64,000 bases of DNA, from NCBI RefSeq assembly GCF_008831285.2, contig NC_045149.1, forward strand, positions 9,824,417-9,888,416. Reading direction: 5' to 3'. The stretch comes from Nymphaea colorata (Eukaryota > Streptophyta > Magnoliopsida > Nymphaeales > Nymphaeaceae). This document shows positions 1 through 11,677 of this stretch, piece by piece. Made by a program: the position numbers and the translations under genes. Each line of letters opens with the position of its first letter. The stretch's first letter is position 1. A model generated the notes under the pieces. That model did not search any database, was not told the DNA's origin, and was given only the letters and a program-made list of their open reading frames with translations.

Positions 1-1084
1 AAAGCTACAAAATGATGCAAAGTGATGTCAATATCCCTGAATTGTCAACAACAGGAACAAAAAAATAGACATGAAAGTATGCACAAATGAAGAGAAATGG
101 TAGTGGCATATCTCACAAATTTTAAGTGGATTGCATAAACAAATTTAGCAAGCACACCCCAACGAGATTAAAACTAAGAGATGAAGCTGCACAAGTTCTA
201 ACAATACATGAAGTATTTCAAGGAATCTACCAAGGAACCAAAAAGCAAAGCCTTCAAAATAAAAAAATGAACAAACCCAAGGATTTAAAACTAAACATAA
301 TACCAACTGCTTGTTTAAGGCTACAACTGGAAACTTAACATATTGAAATCGAGTGGTACTTTGCCTTGGTGGTGATAGAGAAAGAGAATTGTTAGACCTA
401 TAAGAAAGACTGAGGGCGATGATATGATTCCTAATGTGAGTTGTGCCCTCTTTTCCAATTTATATCAAGAAAATAAAAACATGTTATGATAATGCTTGTA
501 ATAATATAACATTACATGCATGTGCACAAATAGAAAAATCAATAATAAAACGAGAAGTACCCTTTCTTCTTTTCTATATCTTGACATCTCTATGTTCTTT
601 TCTTAATGATATATATATATTAATTGTGACTTTCTTAATGACATCTCTTTGTCGTGACTAAGTGAGTGCATCTACGGAACCCCTTTCTGTATTTTATATG
701 TTCAATCAGCAGAATTTATTTGTATATTACAACTTGACTTTATTAACATGAAATAGATAAAAAGAACCCTCGCACATTCTTTTTAGCTAATTGATATACT
801 TGTTGAAAATTTAAAGTTCATTGTTAATCTGGCATATAACATGACATAGGAAATGAAAGACATCAGGAATTTTGAGAATACTAGAGGCAGAGAAAAAAAT
901 TCAACTGACTAGGGAAAATAAGACACAACAAGAAAGACTAGACGACATTAGTAGTTGATTTCAGAAGCTTTATGAACACTAGACAAAGCAAGAGTGGGAG
1001 AGAGATGTAGAGATTTAGATGAAATGGACATCATTATAGAAATTCTCACCAAAAAAATGGAAGAAAGTCAATAGGTGGAATCAA
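1..1084. other. AT-rich intergenic stretch, no gene seen
   Basis: Only short chance reading frames are present on both strands, with no recognisable domain, RNA gene or transposon end. The stretch leads into the degraded 5' side of a copia element. I looked for a copy of the copia LTR start (see 5557) and did not find one. Confidence 0.5.
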
Positions 1085-1255
1085 AGGTTCACTACTCCTT
1101 TGCCTCTTCGTAGAAGTTGATTCCTTCGCTTCAAGCTTTTAATAGTGATCAATCAGAAAAAACAGCAGCATAGAAGCACTCTATCACTAGATGAAAACAG
1201 ACGCACATAAAGAGGGAAAAAAGGGATCATAGGCTCTCCCACCTGGAGCTTCCCT

Positions 1256-2221
1256 TTGCTGGAAAAGATTGTTAACCCATATTTCCTCCATCATTCAGAC
1301 AACCTAGGTGTTGTGTTGGTGTCACAGTCCTTGATTGGCAACAACTACACTACTTGGAGTAGGGCTATGATAATGGATCTATCTGCCAAGAATAAGATCG
1401 CATTTGTGGATGGGTGTCATTTTATTCTTTGGAGAATATGCAATGACATGGTTTTGTCCTGGATTCTCAATTCCATTTCCAAAGACCTAGCTGCAAGTGT
1501 GACTTATTCCACCACGACACATGAGGTATGGCTGATCTCAAAGAGTTTTCTACTCAGTCTACTGCTCCCAGAAAATATCAGATAAAATCTGCTATTTGTT
1601 CTCTAATTCAAGACACAATGTCTGTTGCGACATATTACACTAAATTGAAATCTCTTTGGGATGAACAAATCTCCTATGATGTGTTCCCCGAATGCTCATG
1701 TCGAGCAATGAAGGAGATGTCTAACAAGCAAAGGGAAGATCGAGTGATTCAGTTCCTTATGAGACTGAATGACTCATTTCATGTAATTAGAGGCCAAATC
1801 TTATTGTTGGACCCGCTACCTACAGTTCAGAAGGTCTATTCACTATTGCTGCACAAAGAAAAACAAACGGAAGTAAGAATCCAGCCTGCTATAATAGAAC
1901 ATGTTGGACTATCAACTATAAGTATAAATTTTCATTCCGTTAAAGGGAAAAGTATTAGGAAATCACCATTTTTCTGCAGCTACTATCACACCAAGGCATA
2001 CAAAAGAGAGATGTTATAAATTGAATGGTTACCCTCAAAATTTTAAAGGAGGAGGAAAAGCAAAGTCTGAAAGGCCAGCATTGGTGAATGTTGTACAACG
2101 TGAGAATAATTCATCAAATGTTGCAGTTTTAGCTGCACCACCTCAAGCCTCCTACAAAGATTATGTGTCGTGCTTGACTATGGATGAATATACTCAATTG
2201 AAACAACTACTAAAAGATTGA
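1256..2221 (+). pseudogene. copia gag region, frameshifted
   Basis: Three overlapping or adjacent frames (1256-1585, 1528-2019, 2021-2221) together look like a plant copia Gag. The first holds the N-terminal pattern NYTTWSRAMIMDLSAKNK, typical of the Gag N-terminal domain. The second continues with the helical UBN2-type part (SLWDEQ, RVIQFLMRLNDSF). At least two frame changes separate them. No intact CCHC zinc knuckle is visible at the end, where it would be expected before the protease. There is no clear ATG start in the first frame. Gag normally forms the particle that packages the element's RNA; this copy is not functional as it stands. Confidence 0.8.
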
Positions 2222-2230
2222 ACCATTTCA

Positions 2231-3712
2231 GTGGCAAACTTTGCAGGTATGTCCCAAGTTGATGTTGACACTTGGATCATAGACAGCGGTGCCACTGACC
2301 ACTTGTCTCCTTCTCTTGCTTTTATGACCAATGTGCCCAAGTTAACCTACATGTTTCCTATTAGATTGCCAGATAGCAGAATAATTCATGCATCACATGT
2401 TGGTGAGATTATTCTTTCTCCAACCTTGACACTTAAAAGGGTCTATTACTTACCAAATTTTAGATACAACTTGATCTTGGTAAGTAGACTGATCTCTGAA
2501 AATGGTTGTTGTCTAACTTTCTCCTCTAATGGATGCTTGTTATAGGTCCAGACTTCCAAGACGATGATTGGTCTACGTGAACTCAAGAATGGGTTGTTTT
2601 ATTTCAATAATCTTAGTCTATCACTCTGATTCTTCAACAAAACCTATCCAAAATCTAACACATGTGGCTGAGACATCCATCAAACTCCAAGGACTGGTTG
2701 TTTTCTCAATATGACTGAAATATAAGTTAGAAAAAGCTCTCTCATGTCTGTAATTCTGCAAAACAATCTAATTACCCTTTGGTTTAAGTACTTCTTATTA
2801 TCTAAAGCCATTTGAGTTGATTCATTGTGATCTTTGGGATCCTTACTCTCAAGATGCTCGATCTGGTGTTAATTACTTCTTGACCATTGACCATTGTGGA
2901 TGATTTTTCAAAGGCTGTTTGGGTATACCTAATGAAACATAAAAGTGATACTAGTTGGTTGCTTAGAAATTTTGTAATCATGGTGGAAAAACAATATGAA
3001 ACTAAAGTTCTAAAAATCAGAATAAATAAGATGGAATTTTTTTTCAAAGATCTAAAAAGTTTTCTCTTAGAAAATGGAATTATACATCAGCACACATGCC
3101 CTTATTCTCTTCAACAGAATGGGATTGTTGAGAGACGACAACGCTACATATTAAATGTAGCTCAAGCTTTAAAATTTCAGTCAGGTGTTTCTTTGTCTTT
3201 TTTTAGATGAATGCATCTTAGCAGTTGTCTACTTGATTAACCGAACACCTTCAAGTGTGTTGCAAAACAAGTCACCTCCTGAAATGTTGTTCAACAAGAA
3301 ACCATCCTTCTCTCACTTGAAGGTTTTTGGATGTCTGTGTTATGTGACAAAACTCTGTCCAAATGATAAATTTGACACTAGAGCTTATCCATGTGTCTTT
3401 CTAGGTTATCCTACAAATCAAAAGGGTTACAAGGTGTATTGTTTGGAGACCAAAAAGTGTTCAATTAGTAGAGATGTAGTGTTTTGTGAAAACAAATTTT
3501 CATTCAAACAACAAGTCTCAACTATAAACAGAAATAAGTTTCCTGTGGTTCCCTTTATAACAAATGACTGTCAAATTGCATTAGTCCAGAGTTTGGATGT
3601 CTCAGCCTACCTTAATCCCAAAATATTGATCCAAATGTTGAAAACTGTCCACCATCAAGTCAAAAAAATGATCACTCAAGTCCTACTGTTGAACCTAAAA
3701 ATGTATCAATAA
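2231..3712 (+). pseudogene. copia protease and integrase region, decayed
   Basis: The aspartic protease motif appears as WIIDSGATDHLSPS (near 2273), so the catalytic D-S-G is kept. The GAG-pre-integrase stretch (about 2550-2880) is riddled with stops. The integrase core resumes at 2887 with TIVDDFSKAVWVYLMKHKSD, which carries the first catalytic Asp. The region that should hold the second Asp (usually in SDNGxEF) reads RINKMEF and lacks it. The Glu of NGIVERR is present. A further frame (3185-3712) continues with copia-typical FGCLCYV and [15 protein letters not shown]. Integrase inserts the cDNA into the host genome; this one has lost a catalytic residue. Confidence 0.8.
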
Positions 3713-4017
3713 AAATAAACCCTTCTGATTCTGAAAACTTGCATTCAAAACCAATTTCACAACAAATTTCACTCCAAATATCAACCAGAAAATCAAGACC
3801 ATCAATCTTATTGAAAGATTATTACTGTGGAATAGCTCAATGGAGAGTCACGAGATGCAGTCAACTAGAAAAATGCCTTCTACCAAGTATCCATTGTTCA
3901 ATTCCCTGTCTTTTTAAAAATTTTCTCCATCACAAATATCATTTCTTTTGAATATCTCTCACATAGCTGAACCCACATCCTTTTAGTCAAGCTCAAGCAA
4001 ATTCAAATTGGAAAATA

Positions 4018-5548
4018 GTGATGTGGTCTGAAATCGAGGCATTGGAGACAAGCAACACATGGAGTTTGGTGGAACCGCCTGTAGATGCTAGACCTATTGG
4101 CTGCAAGTGGGTCTACAATGTTAAATATAAGGCCAATGGTGAAGTTGAAAGATTGAAGGCTAGATTAGTCACCAAAGGGTATAGTCAAATGGAAGGCATG
4201 GACTATTGTGAAACATTCACTCAGGGTATAGTCAAGTGGAAGGCATGGGCTGTTGCAAAACATTTGTTCCAGTTGCAAGAATGGTCACAGTTCGATGCCT
4301 TTTGGTTGTAGCAGCAAAAAGAAACTAGTTTTTGCATCAAATGGATGTCTATAATGCATTTTTGAATGGTGATTTAAGTGAGAATATTTATATGGAGTGA
4401 CCTCCAAGGTATGGAACTGAAGGAGACACCGGAATTTGCAAACTAAACAAGTCTATCTATGGGCTGAAACAAGCCCCTAGAAACTAGTTTGCTAAACTAA
4501 CCTCAGCTCTAAAGTCTTACTGTTTTGTTCAATCTCATGCTGATTACTCACTATTCACAATACACTATGGAGATTTTTTTTTATTGTTGTGTACAATATG
4601 TATATGACCTCATAATAGCAGGAAAGGAAAGAAGTATTGAAAATTTTAAGGAATATATGCGCAGTCAATTTCGAATGAAGGATTTGGGGGCTCTAAAATA
4701 CTTTCTTAGTCTAGAATTGTCTAAATCCAAGAAAGGCATCTTCTTGTCACAGAGAAAATACACCTGTGATTTATTAGATGGATCTGGATTGCTGAATGCA
4801 AAGCCCTGTGATACTCCCATGGAACCAAGAACTACATTCACGACATTGGATGCTGAACTCCTCAAAGATCCAACTTAGTTCAGACGTCTGGTTGGACGTC
4901 TCATCTATTTGACATCAATGAGACCAAACATAGTTTTTGCAGTTCATTCATTGAGTCGATTTATGCAGCAGCCAACTACTTCACATTATAATGCAGCATT
5001 GAGGGTACTTAGATATTTGAAGTTGCATCCTGGCAATAGCATACTACTTCCATCTGATGAAGACTACCAACTTGCAGCTTACTGTGATGCCTATTGGGGT
5101 GCCTGCAAGGAAACAAAAAAACCTGTCACTGGTTGCTGTATATTTCTGGAAGAAAGTTTAATTTCTTGGAAAACTAGGAAGCAACCAACCATTTCTAGAT
5201 CCTCTGCTGAGGCAGAATACATATCAATGGCTGATACTTGTTGTGAAGTTACATGGATTAAATACCTGTTAGCTGACTTGCAGGTTTGTCACTTCAAAGC
5301 AGTTGCACTATTGTGATAATAAATCTGCCTTTCAAATTGCAGCAAACCTTGTTCAGCATGAACACACCAAACACATAGAATTGGACTGCGACCTTGTGTG
5401 TGATCTAGTTACTAATAGGAAGATTGTAGTTCAGTATATTGCTTCACAAAATCAACCAGCAGATTTGTTTATGAAGTTAGTTTCTAAAGATAAGCATATT
5501 TTCTTAAGTGCCAAACTCGGCATGTACAATCTACATGCTTCAGTTTGA
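4018..5548 (+). pseudogene. copia reverse transcriptase and RNase H region, decayed
   Basis: The RT begins with WSLVEPPVDARPIGCKWVYN and KARLVTKGYSQ, as in plant copia elements. The middle (about 4312-4524) contains stops but still shows YNAFLNGDL and SIYGLKQAP. The catalytic YVDD box has become YVYD (near 4600). LGALKYFLSLE and the RNase H part (4909-5548) with SRSSAEAEYISMA, and then KHIELDCDLV in a second frame (5303-5548), complete the pol order. The expected CDADW pattern of RNase H reads CDAYW. Several stops plus catalytic changes mark a dead copy. Confidence 0.85.
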
Positions 5549-5977
5549 AGGGGGGATGTTTAAAGGAGTGTGAAATATCAGAATCAGTCCAGCATATTTA
5601 CATCAACAGCTTATGTTAAAAGCGTATTTCTTTATCAGCTCTTAAAGGATATTTTGTCAAGGAGACTTCGCACGCTTAAGATATTTTTGGCCCACCGCCA
5701 TCAGGAGTGAAGCTTCTAGTTATTTCTGTGCACTCTTGACAACTATGTATAACAGAATTTGTTAGTGCTGTATTATTGAAATTCTTTTTGTAACTATAAG
5801 TATGTAATGAAAAGTAAAGAGAGAGTGCCTTTTGCTCGCATCAGTTTTCTCCTCTGTTTTCGCCCTGTTCTGTTTTGTTCAAAGATGATTGAAGGTTCAT
5901 TTTTTGCCTCTTCATAGAAGTTGATTCCTCTGCTTCAAGCTTCCAGGGGCGATCAATAAAAAAAATAGCAGCATGAT
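5547..5977 (+). repeat. Polypurine tract and 3' LTR remnant of the copia element
   Basis: The GAAGGGGGGA tract ends at 5556, directly after the last codon of the RNase H frame, and is followed by TGTTTAAAGG, a usual copia LTR start. The LTR probably runs to near 5977, where it matches the sequence at 1085-1175. The exact terminal CA was not settled. Confidence 0.65.
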
Positions 5978-6075
5978 AAGAAAGGATCATAGAGAGCGAA
6001 GAACAAGCAATGATAAGAACATGGAAATCCATGGGAACTTTATACATTTCGCGCATATGTTTCCCTAACATAAAT

Positions 6076-6196
6076 GAAAACTATATTTGAAAAATGGGTA
6101 CACAGCTCGGGGTTTTCCTAATGCAAGAGTCAGCTTGAAAACTGTGTTTGAAAAGTGGGTACAACTCAGGGCTTTCCCTAACACAAGAGTGAGCTG
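6076..6196 (+). repeat. Two 61-bp imperfect tandem units
   Basis: Unit 1 (6076-6136) and unit 2 (6137-6196) share GAAAACT, TTTGAAAA, TGGGTACA, GCTTTCCCTAA or GTTTTCCTAA, and AAGAGT. Related words (TTAGGGAA, CTAATGCA) recur up to about 6330. It is non-coding and its origin is unknown. Confidence 0.6.
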
Positions 6197-7229
6197 CATT
6201 TGGAAAGAGATATTCCCAAACGAAGCAGAAAGTGCATTTGTAAAGCCCCAAATGCGACTCGCTTCTCGAATGCATGCACACTCTTGCGTTAGGGAAGGCT
6301 ATAAACCGAAACAATTCTCTAATGCATAATGATGTTGCGTTGATAGAAGATGTGTTCTCTAAGGAAAACCCTATGCACATTGATTGTGCATTGAAGAAAA
6401 GCTGTTTAGTAACGTAATCATGAGTTGCGTTGGAGAAAGTTCGCAACAATAGCAATGAAGGCTATTTGTGCGTTGGTATATATCATAATTCTTGTAATGT
6501 GATCTGAAAAAATCTTTTCCTTTTTCTGCAGAATTTTTGTTTCTCAACGCTGGTGGGTGGCCTGGTGGGCACAGCAGCAGGAGGGAGGGAGGAAGTCGGG
6601 GAGATTCCACCCAACTTCGCTGCCGCTGCCTCCCCCACAAGGGCTCCTTTTAAAGTTTTACCTTTAGATAGCCTGAACATGCAAATAAAGATATATATTG
6701 ACGACCTGTCTATCTATTTCCTTATCGAGTTAAAGTAGTGAATCATTTTAAAGTATGGCCAATGAATGCTACTCCTATTTGTTCTATTAGGCCACTAGAG
6801 GGATGGCTTTGGTAAGAAAAAATTGTTGAATATGTGCCTTGGATCATTTCTTTATTTCCTACTTTTTTTTCAAGTCAACACCAGCTGGTGACATAAGCTA
6901 CAGGTATAGATTTTGTGGAGATGAAGAAGGTTTAAACCCGCGAAGACGATTTTCCACTACAATCTAGAGCAGCAATCTCAGCGAGCTGCTGTCGCCTATA
7001 TTGGTGAAGTTAGACAAGTTGATGTACATCTTTAATCCAACGTGCCACATCATTCGGTCCAAATTCAAAAAATGACGTGTGCCCAAGAATTAAAACTTAT
7101 TCTTTTACATGATTTTGGTGATTTGATGGTTAAGAGCCTCTTCCTGAGTAGCTTACACCAAGATATCATCTGTTTCAATGGCTTGAGCTCCTGTACCATC
7201 CGTGTGGGCTTTTTCCTGCATCTAGGATC
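6197..7229. other. Intergenic, no gene seen
   Basis: It holds degenerate words related to the preceding repeat (to about 6460), then unremarkable sequence. Reading frames here are short and carry no known domain. Confidence 0.4.
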
Positions 7230-7555
7230 TAGAGTGGGTCTACCCAACTCGGGCTTGACTAGAACTCACGAATATAAGCTCGACTCAAGTGCGCATCAAG
7301 TTATAAACACGCGAGTCGAGTTGGAGTTACACATGCAGCACTCTTTTAAACTTGACTCAGTTTGTGTTTTCCCTGTTTGTTAATCTTCAGGACATGCCAA
7401 TAATTTTTGACAAATTTTAACACCCTTGTTATGGTTGCCATTTTTATTTGAAAAAATATATATGAATCGAGTGGCATAAGCTGGTATGAGTCGAGCTCAA
7501 GCTTGAACTTAGTTTACCGAGTCAAGCTCTAGTCGAGCTCAAGCCAAGCAAACTC
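7230..7555 (+). repeat. MITE-like repeat, GAGTCGAGCT family, copy 1
   Basis: Both ends are rich in GACTCGAGCT-like words (CTCGACTCAAG, CGAGTCGAG, GAGTCGAGCTC). The centre is AT-rich with TTTTAACACCCTTGTTATGG, followed by ATATATGAATCGAGTGGCA. The same order occurs at 22225-22520, and in reverse orientation at 39960-40225. No transposase is encoded. Such elements are usually non-autonomous DNA transposons; exact ends and target duplications were not found. Confidence 0.55.
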
Positions 7556-7689
7556 TATCTGCTTCATTCCCTCGTTATGCATTCCTACCTGCATCATCTC
7601 ATTTAATGCACTTCTACGCTAAAAGAAAATGCATTAATTTTCAAGATAAACATGATATGTTGAGGCTAAATCTGAGGCTGGGGAAGCCC

Positions 7690-7800
7690 CCAGATTATAA
7701 AGAGAGGCGCACCAGGCCAAGGAAAGTTTGACTTCCTGCAACTTGATGGCCGGGTTCAAGCCCTACCTCCTGGTGGTCAGATGAAAGCGGAGCACTTGTC
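7690..7800 (+). other. Possible tRNA-derived SINE remnant
   Basis: A B-box-like GGTTCAAGCCC lies at about 7752-7762 and a weak A-box-like stretch (CACCAGGCCAAGG) about 45 bp upstream, a layout seen in tRNA-derived SINEs. There is no cloverleaf and no matching second copy in the window. It could equally be chance. Confidence 0.2.
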
Positions 7801-8189
7801 TGGCTGAATATATTCATGAGCAGAAAGGGACAAAGGCCATGCCTATCCTTACATGTCTGTTAATCATGGCTCCCCACCTGATACGTCCTTGTTATGGCAC
7901 TGCAGTATGCTTCCCAATGCAGACAGGAATCAGTCACACTGTACAAAACTTCGTCACATTAGCTCATTTTGATCCTATGACACCAAAATTAGCTTCTGAA
8001 AACTGTGGGCAGGGAAGAAAGGAGAAAATTTACAGGAGAAAGGGCCGGGTTAGGGGAGACCATATTGATAAATACTGGAACCGACCCTTCTATAAAAACA
8101 CAGTTGAGCAAGCAGCAGTTTGTACATCTTTGTGGGACTCACTGCTTGCACATCTTTTGTGGGACTCGCCATGTACAGGCACGTTGAGA

Positions 8190-8425
8190 TGTTTGAATTC
8201 CATGGGGGCCAGGGTCAAGGGCAAGGGCAGAGCCAAGGTAGGACCTGCATGGGCCTTGGCCACCTCAAAGTTTTTTTTTTAATTATATTGTAAATTTTAG
8301 AAAATTTAACTTGTTCTATACAAAAATTTGAAAAATGATATTTCGGCCCTAGTCAAATTTGGAAACTTCAATTCACCGTCCACCACCCTCCCTCATGAAA
8401 AATTTATGGCTCCGCCTCTTATAAA
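8190..8425 (+). repeat. hAT-like MITE, copy 1
   Basis: The sequence matches 40205-40415: both have GGGCAGAG(C)CAAGG or a close form, a central AT tract with TTTGAAAAATGATATTTCG and CCCTAGTCAAA, and end near TGAAAAA followed by a GGCTCCGCC- or TTCTGCC-type word. GCAGAGCC and GGCTCCGCC at the two ends suggest terminal inverted repeats of the CAGNGGCGGAGC hAT type. Confidence 0.5.
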
Positions 8426-8465
8426 GGCAACTATTTTGCGCTGCAAAATCTAGTTGAATGGTGTC

Positions 8466-8670
8466 CTACTTCTCAGGTTCTGAAACAATCATGAACCCTG
8501 AAGGAGGCGGAGTAGCAGGCTTCCTCTTTTTTGAAGTACCTCCACTGCATAGGTCGAGCACTAGGTAGGAAACACTTCCGTCCTTTATCAAGAACAGGCG
8601 TCCTAAGGAGACACAGTGTTCCATAAGAAGAAACATTTTGGGCCCTTCATCAATGTGGATGAACTTTTCT
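8466..8670 (-). pseudogene. Possible last exon of an unrecognised gene (orphan)
   Basis: On the minus strand a good 3' splice site (ATGCCTTGCAG, just above 8670) opens a 205-nt frame, one leftover base plus 67 codons and a TAG stop (8468-8466). It reads EKFIHIDEGPKMF, continues through MEHCVSLGRLFL and VSYLVLDLCSGG, and ends in a basic, proline-rich tail with KKRKPATPPP. Composition and splice site look exon-like, and GGTSKKRKP resembles a nuclear signal. I found no convincing upstream exon and do not recognise the family, so it may be a relic or chance. Confidence 0.3.
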
Positions 8671-8952
8671 CTGCAAGGCATATTTATTAGTCAAACAAAA
8701 ACCGTCTGCAAATGCCAGCAGTTTCAAGAAGCGGCGGGGAAGGTTAATTGATCTTCTGCATTATAGGGCGTTTCCCATTCACTGAATGAGTGGATTGCAT
8801 CTCCAGCTCTCCTTCAAACAGCAGTGTTGCTCTACACAATGAGTTCCCAATGAAGAAGTATTTGGCTTAACAAGAAGGCGATTTTTTTACTGAAGAAAGG
8901 TCTTGCTTCATTGCATTGAGATTTTTGAAGGGCTGGTGTCGACACTCCCTAC

Positions 8953-8977
8953 AGGATGCAGGATGCAGGATGCAGGA
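8953..8977. repeat. Short GATGCAG tandem repeat
   Basis: AGGATGC-type heptamers (GATGCAG) repeat in tandem. This is local slippage only. Confidence 0.6.
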
Positions 8978-9007
8978 AAAGAAATGTGACCATCTTGAAT
9001 CATTCAT

Positions 9008-9265
9008 GCCATAATCACAAAAAACTTGATTCTTCGGAAAAGTGCAGCAAGAACATAAAAGTAAATCTGCCCAAAAAATAACCAAAAAAATTTGCATTTT
9101 TTCACATACTTTTTTTTTTGTGTTTTCACTTTTTGTACATTTTTTCCTATCACATATTAATTTACACATTTTATTTTTAAGGTCTTCCTTTTTATATTTG
9201 CCAAAATTTTGCAGAGAAAAACATCACCTTTTAAATCGCATAAACGATATTTGTGAGCATGGTTC
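9008..9265. repeat. MITE-like repeat with TCACAAA termini, copy 1
   Basis: It starts CATAATCACAAAAAACT and ends with the inverse TTTGTGAGCATGG. The interior is A/T homopolymer-rich with AAGTAAA and CAAAAAAT words also found at 49571-49858. Terminal resemblance to 41152-41511 is weaker. No coding capacity. Confidence 0.4.
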
Positions 9266-9629
9266 ATACACTAGTAACTTGACTTTTCTAGAGGAATTGA
9301 CAAGTTAACTATGTAGACTCGCGCGATCTCTCTTCGTCCATTTATCAGTTTGAAGCATGTTAACTTATTTTGGCGAAAATGATAGGCAAGAAAGAAAACT
9401 TTACACATATCCCAATACTTTGATACGATTCCCAGATGAATCGGATCAAGAGTAAGAGTAGATAAATTAAAAATCTGTCAGATTAAATAAGCTAAGTACC
9501 TAAACTCAAATGAGCTAGCTCCGGAAGCATGGAATGTGGATTCAAAACTATCCAAAGAAATTCATTGCACTGCTTTTCAAAGAAGACGCATGGTGGAATG
9601 CACCACGTTTAAGATAAGAATGCACAACT

Positions 9630-9965
9630 AGTCGAGCCACCCCCAACATGACTAGAACTCACTCGTTAAAACTTGACTTGTATATAAATGAGTTGAGCTT
9701 GAGTTCAAATGTATGCTTGAAATATTAAATCAGTCAAGTTTGAATGGTAAGAACTCGACTCAGCTCGACTACATATTGAATGTTGAATTATAATAAGATA
9801 ATAGTTACACAAGTAACAAATACATGACTTAAATGAATTAAAACAAACGATACAAGCATGTTTAACAAAACAAGTTAAATGAGTTGAGCTTGAGCTTGAT
9901 ATTGTATCCTTGAGCCAACTTGGCGCAGGAGTTTTTTTTAGTCAAGGGGAGCTCAAGCTGACTAA
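9630..9965 (+). repeat. GAGTCGAGCT-family MITE-like repeat, diverged copy
   Basis: It contains many GAGTTGAGCTTGAG, CTCGACT and GAGCTCAAGC words bracketing an AT-rich middle. It is more diverged than the copies at 7230 and 22225. Confidence 0.4.
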
Positions 9966-10487
9966 TGCTATTGCCTCTTGCAGTGGTCTGACTCTGACAC
10001 CATCATGCATCAGTATGCACGTCTTACCATTAATGGCAAAGTGACCTGATCAACTCCCAAAAGGTATCACAATTATTTTATTTAAAGATATCATGGAAGC
10101 AGCTTTCTTTGCACGTCTCATGACCAATCATCAGCAATGGCACAAATTCTTTATATATCCATAACTTGCAGATATGGATGTCCGATATTTATGATCAACT
10201 GGCTGGTTTGACTGAAACTCACCTTTACTTGCTTATGAGATTGGATGAACCAAAATGAAATTATTTTCATTGGAAACAATATAAAATTGCCAAATGTGAT
10301 GCACAAAATCAAATCTTTGAAACCCATAAATATCTTAACCATTGCAAAGTAATTGATCCTCAAAACCTCATGAAATTTGATTCATGATGATCCTTTTAAT
10401 TATCTCAAACATCTGGGTACATCCACAGCTCGTCGTAAAGGTTATACATATATATATGTGAAAATTAGTCTCTCTCTCTCTGTCCCT

Positions 10488-10490
<3 letters not shown>

Positions 10491-10574
<84 letters not shown>
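10491..10574. repeat. (AT)42 microsatellite
   Basis: An uninterrupted 84-bp AT dinucleotide run follows a short (CT)n tract. It is self-complementary and probably variable in length between individuals; a chance YI-repeat reading frame through it is not a gene. Confidence 0.95.
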
Positions 10575-10576
<2 letters not shown>

Positions 10577-11540
10577 TATCTTGGATTAGATGGAAAAATC
10601 CTTCCCCACTCCCAATACACTATTCAGTGGGTTGCATCGGTTTATTTAATCATGTCTCTCTGATGCAAGTGACCATGTAGGGATCTTGAAGGCCAAGGCC
10701 AGATGATTTCACCTCCTTATGCATATATGGTAAAAAGTTCATGTTACTTTTTTTTATAATATAGGTTGTTTGATGTTTGCCTTTAAACATTACTATGATC
10801 ATTTTTAGTAACGCAGCCGTTCGTTACTAAAACTGACCCATCACTACAAGCACTTAGTTTTGAAGACTACATTTCTTGAACTCAATAGCTATCAATCTTT
10901 GATAATATATATTTTAGTAATTTAGGATTAATAAATGACTTTTTCTCTTTGTTTTTTTCTCTTAAGCATTCATCTTACAAAGATTCATCTTGTAAATATC
11001 AACAAAAACGTTGACTTCTTATAGCAACTAAAGATCTTGTGTACATCCTCAAATTTTGTCTCCCAAAATATGCCCACATATGTGTCTCTTTATGTATTAT
11101 GTTGCCTGTCATATAAAAGAACACAAATTAGATGAAAAGATAGAAAGCAAAAAAAAATTATGAAAGTATGATGTGTATTTATAATCTTAAATCCACACGT
11201 CCGATTTTCATGATGTAGTTAGATTTATAAATTTGAACATTGTACATTACTATACATTAAAGGTGGAGGCCACATAAAAAGGCAGGATACATAGACAATC
11301 TGCTTTGGAGCTTTGCATGAGTTGGAAAAGATACCCTGGCCATCGCTTGGCCATCATATCACGTGACCACGATGCATTTATGTGTAGGAAATTGTGCAAC
11401 TAGTGATGGGTGAATGAACGTCTTTTCAAGACCCTCCTGATATTCCCACGGCACATCGAAAGACAAGCATTCTACGTGAACTCCAACGAATAAGTACTTC
11501 TCTCGCTGGATTCCTGCCTTTTACCGTCGCTTCTCACAGT
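10575..11540. other. Upstream region of SAUR gene 1, no other gene
   Basis: It is AT-rich and without coding signal. It carries three TGTCTC words (10653, 11057, 11083), the core of auxin response elements, but no other recognised structure. Confidence 0.4.
11057..11088 (+). promoter_or_regulatory. Two TGTCTC auxin-response-like elements
   Basis: TGTCTC occurs at 11057-11062 and 11083-11088, about 460-490 bp upstream of the SAUR1 TATA box. TGTCTC is the classical site bound by ARF transcription factors in auxin-induced genes. A six-base word occurs often by chance, so function is inferred from position next to a SAUR gene. Confidence 0.3.
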
Positions 11541-11543
11541 TCC

Positions 11544-11551
11544 TATAAATA
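11544..11551 (+). promoter_or_regulatory. TATA box of SAUR gene 1
   Basis: TATAAATA lies 127 bp upstream of the start codon. With a transcription start about 30 bp downstream it leaves a 5' leader near 95-100 nt, a usual arrangement for SAUR genes. Confidence 0.7.
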
Positions 11552-11677
11552 GCAGCTAATGTGCAGATCTGCTTCAAGGCACCCAGTTGTTTTAAAGCGT
11601 TCTTCTACTCAGTTTATTCTACTTTCAGTCTATCTTAGTTCCTCAAACTTCAATCAGATTATCAGAGAGAGAGAGAG

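Larger units (their letters stand above)
1085..5977 (+). mobile_element. Degraded Ty1/copia LTR retrotransposon
   Basis: Gag, protease, integrase, reverse transcriptase and RNase H segments occur in the copia order (integrase before RT), followed by a purine-rich tract (5547-5556) and an LTR-like sequence starting TGTTTAAAGG. About 90 bp at 1085-1175 recurs at 5895-5977 (shared GCCTCTTC, TAGAAGTTGATTCC, CTTCAAGCTT), which I read as the 3' end of the 5' LTR; the rest of the 5' LTR is missing or unrecognisable. A degenerate primer-binding-like GGGATCATAGGCTC lies near 1226. The polyprotein is broken by many stops and shifts, so the element cannot move on its own. Outer boundaries are approximate. 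Confidence 0.85.

Noticed and set aside
6087-6329. 80-codon plus frame and 124-codon minus frame across 6081-6455
   Set aside because: They arise from the 61-bp tandem units and show the repeat pattern in the translation; there is no known family.
7690-7800. tRNA gene around the GGTTCAAGCCC word
   Set aside because: The flanking sequence cannot form acceptor and anticodon stems; at most it is a SINE remnant.
10377-10589. Frame reading a long Tyr-Ile repeat
   Set aside because: It is a translation of the (AT)n microsatellite.
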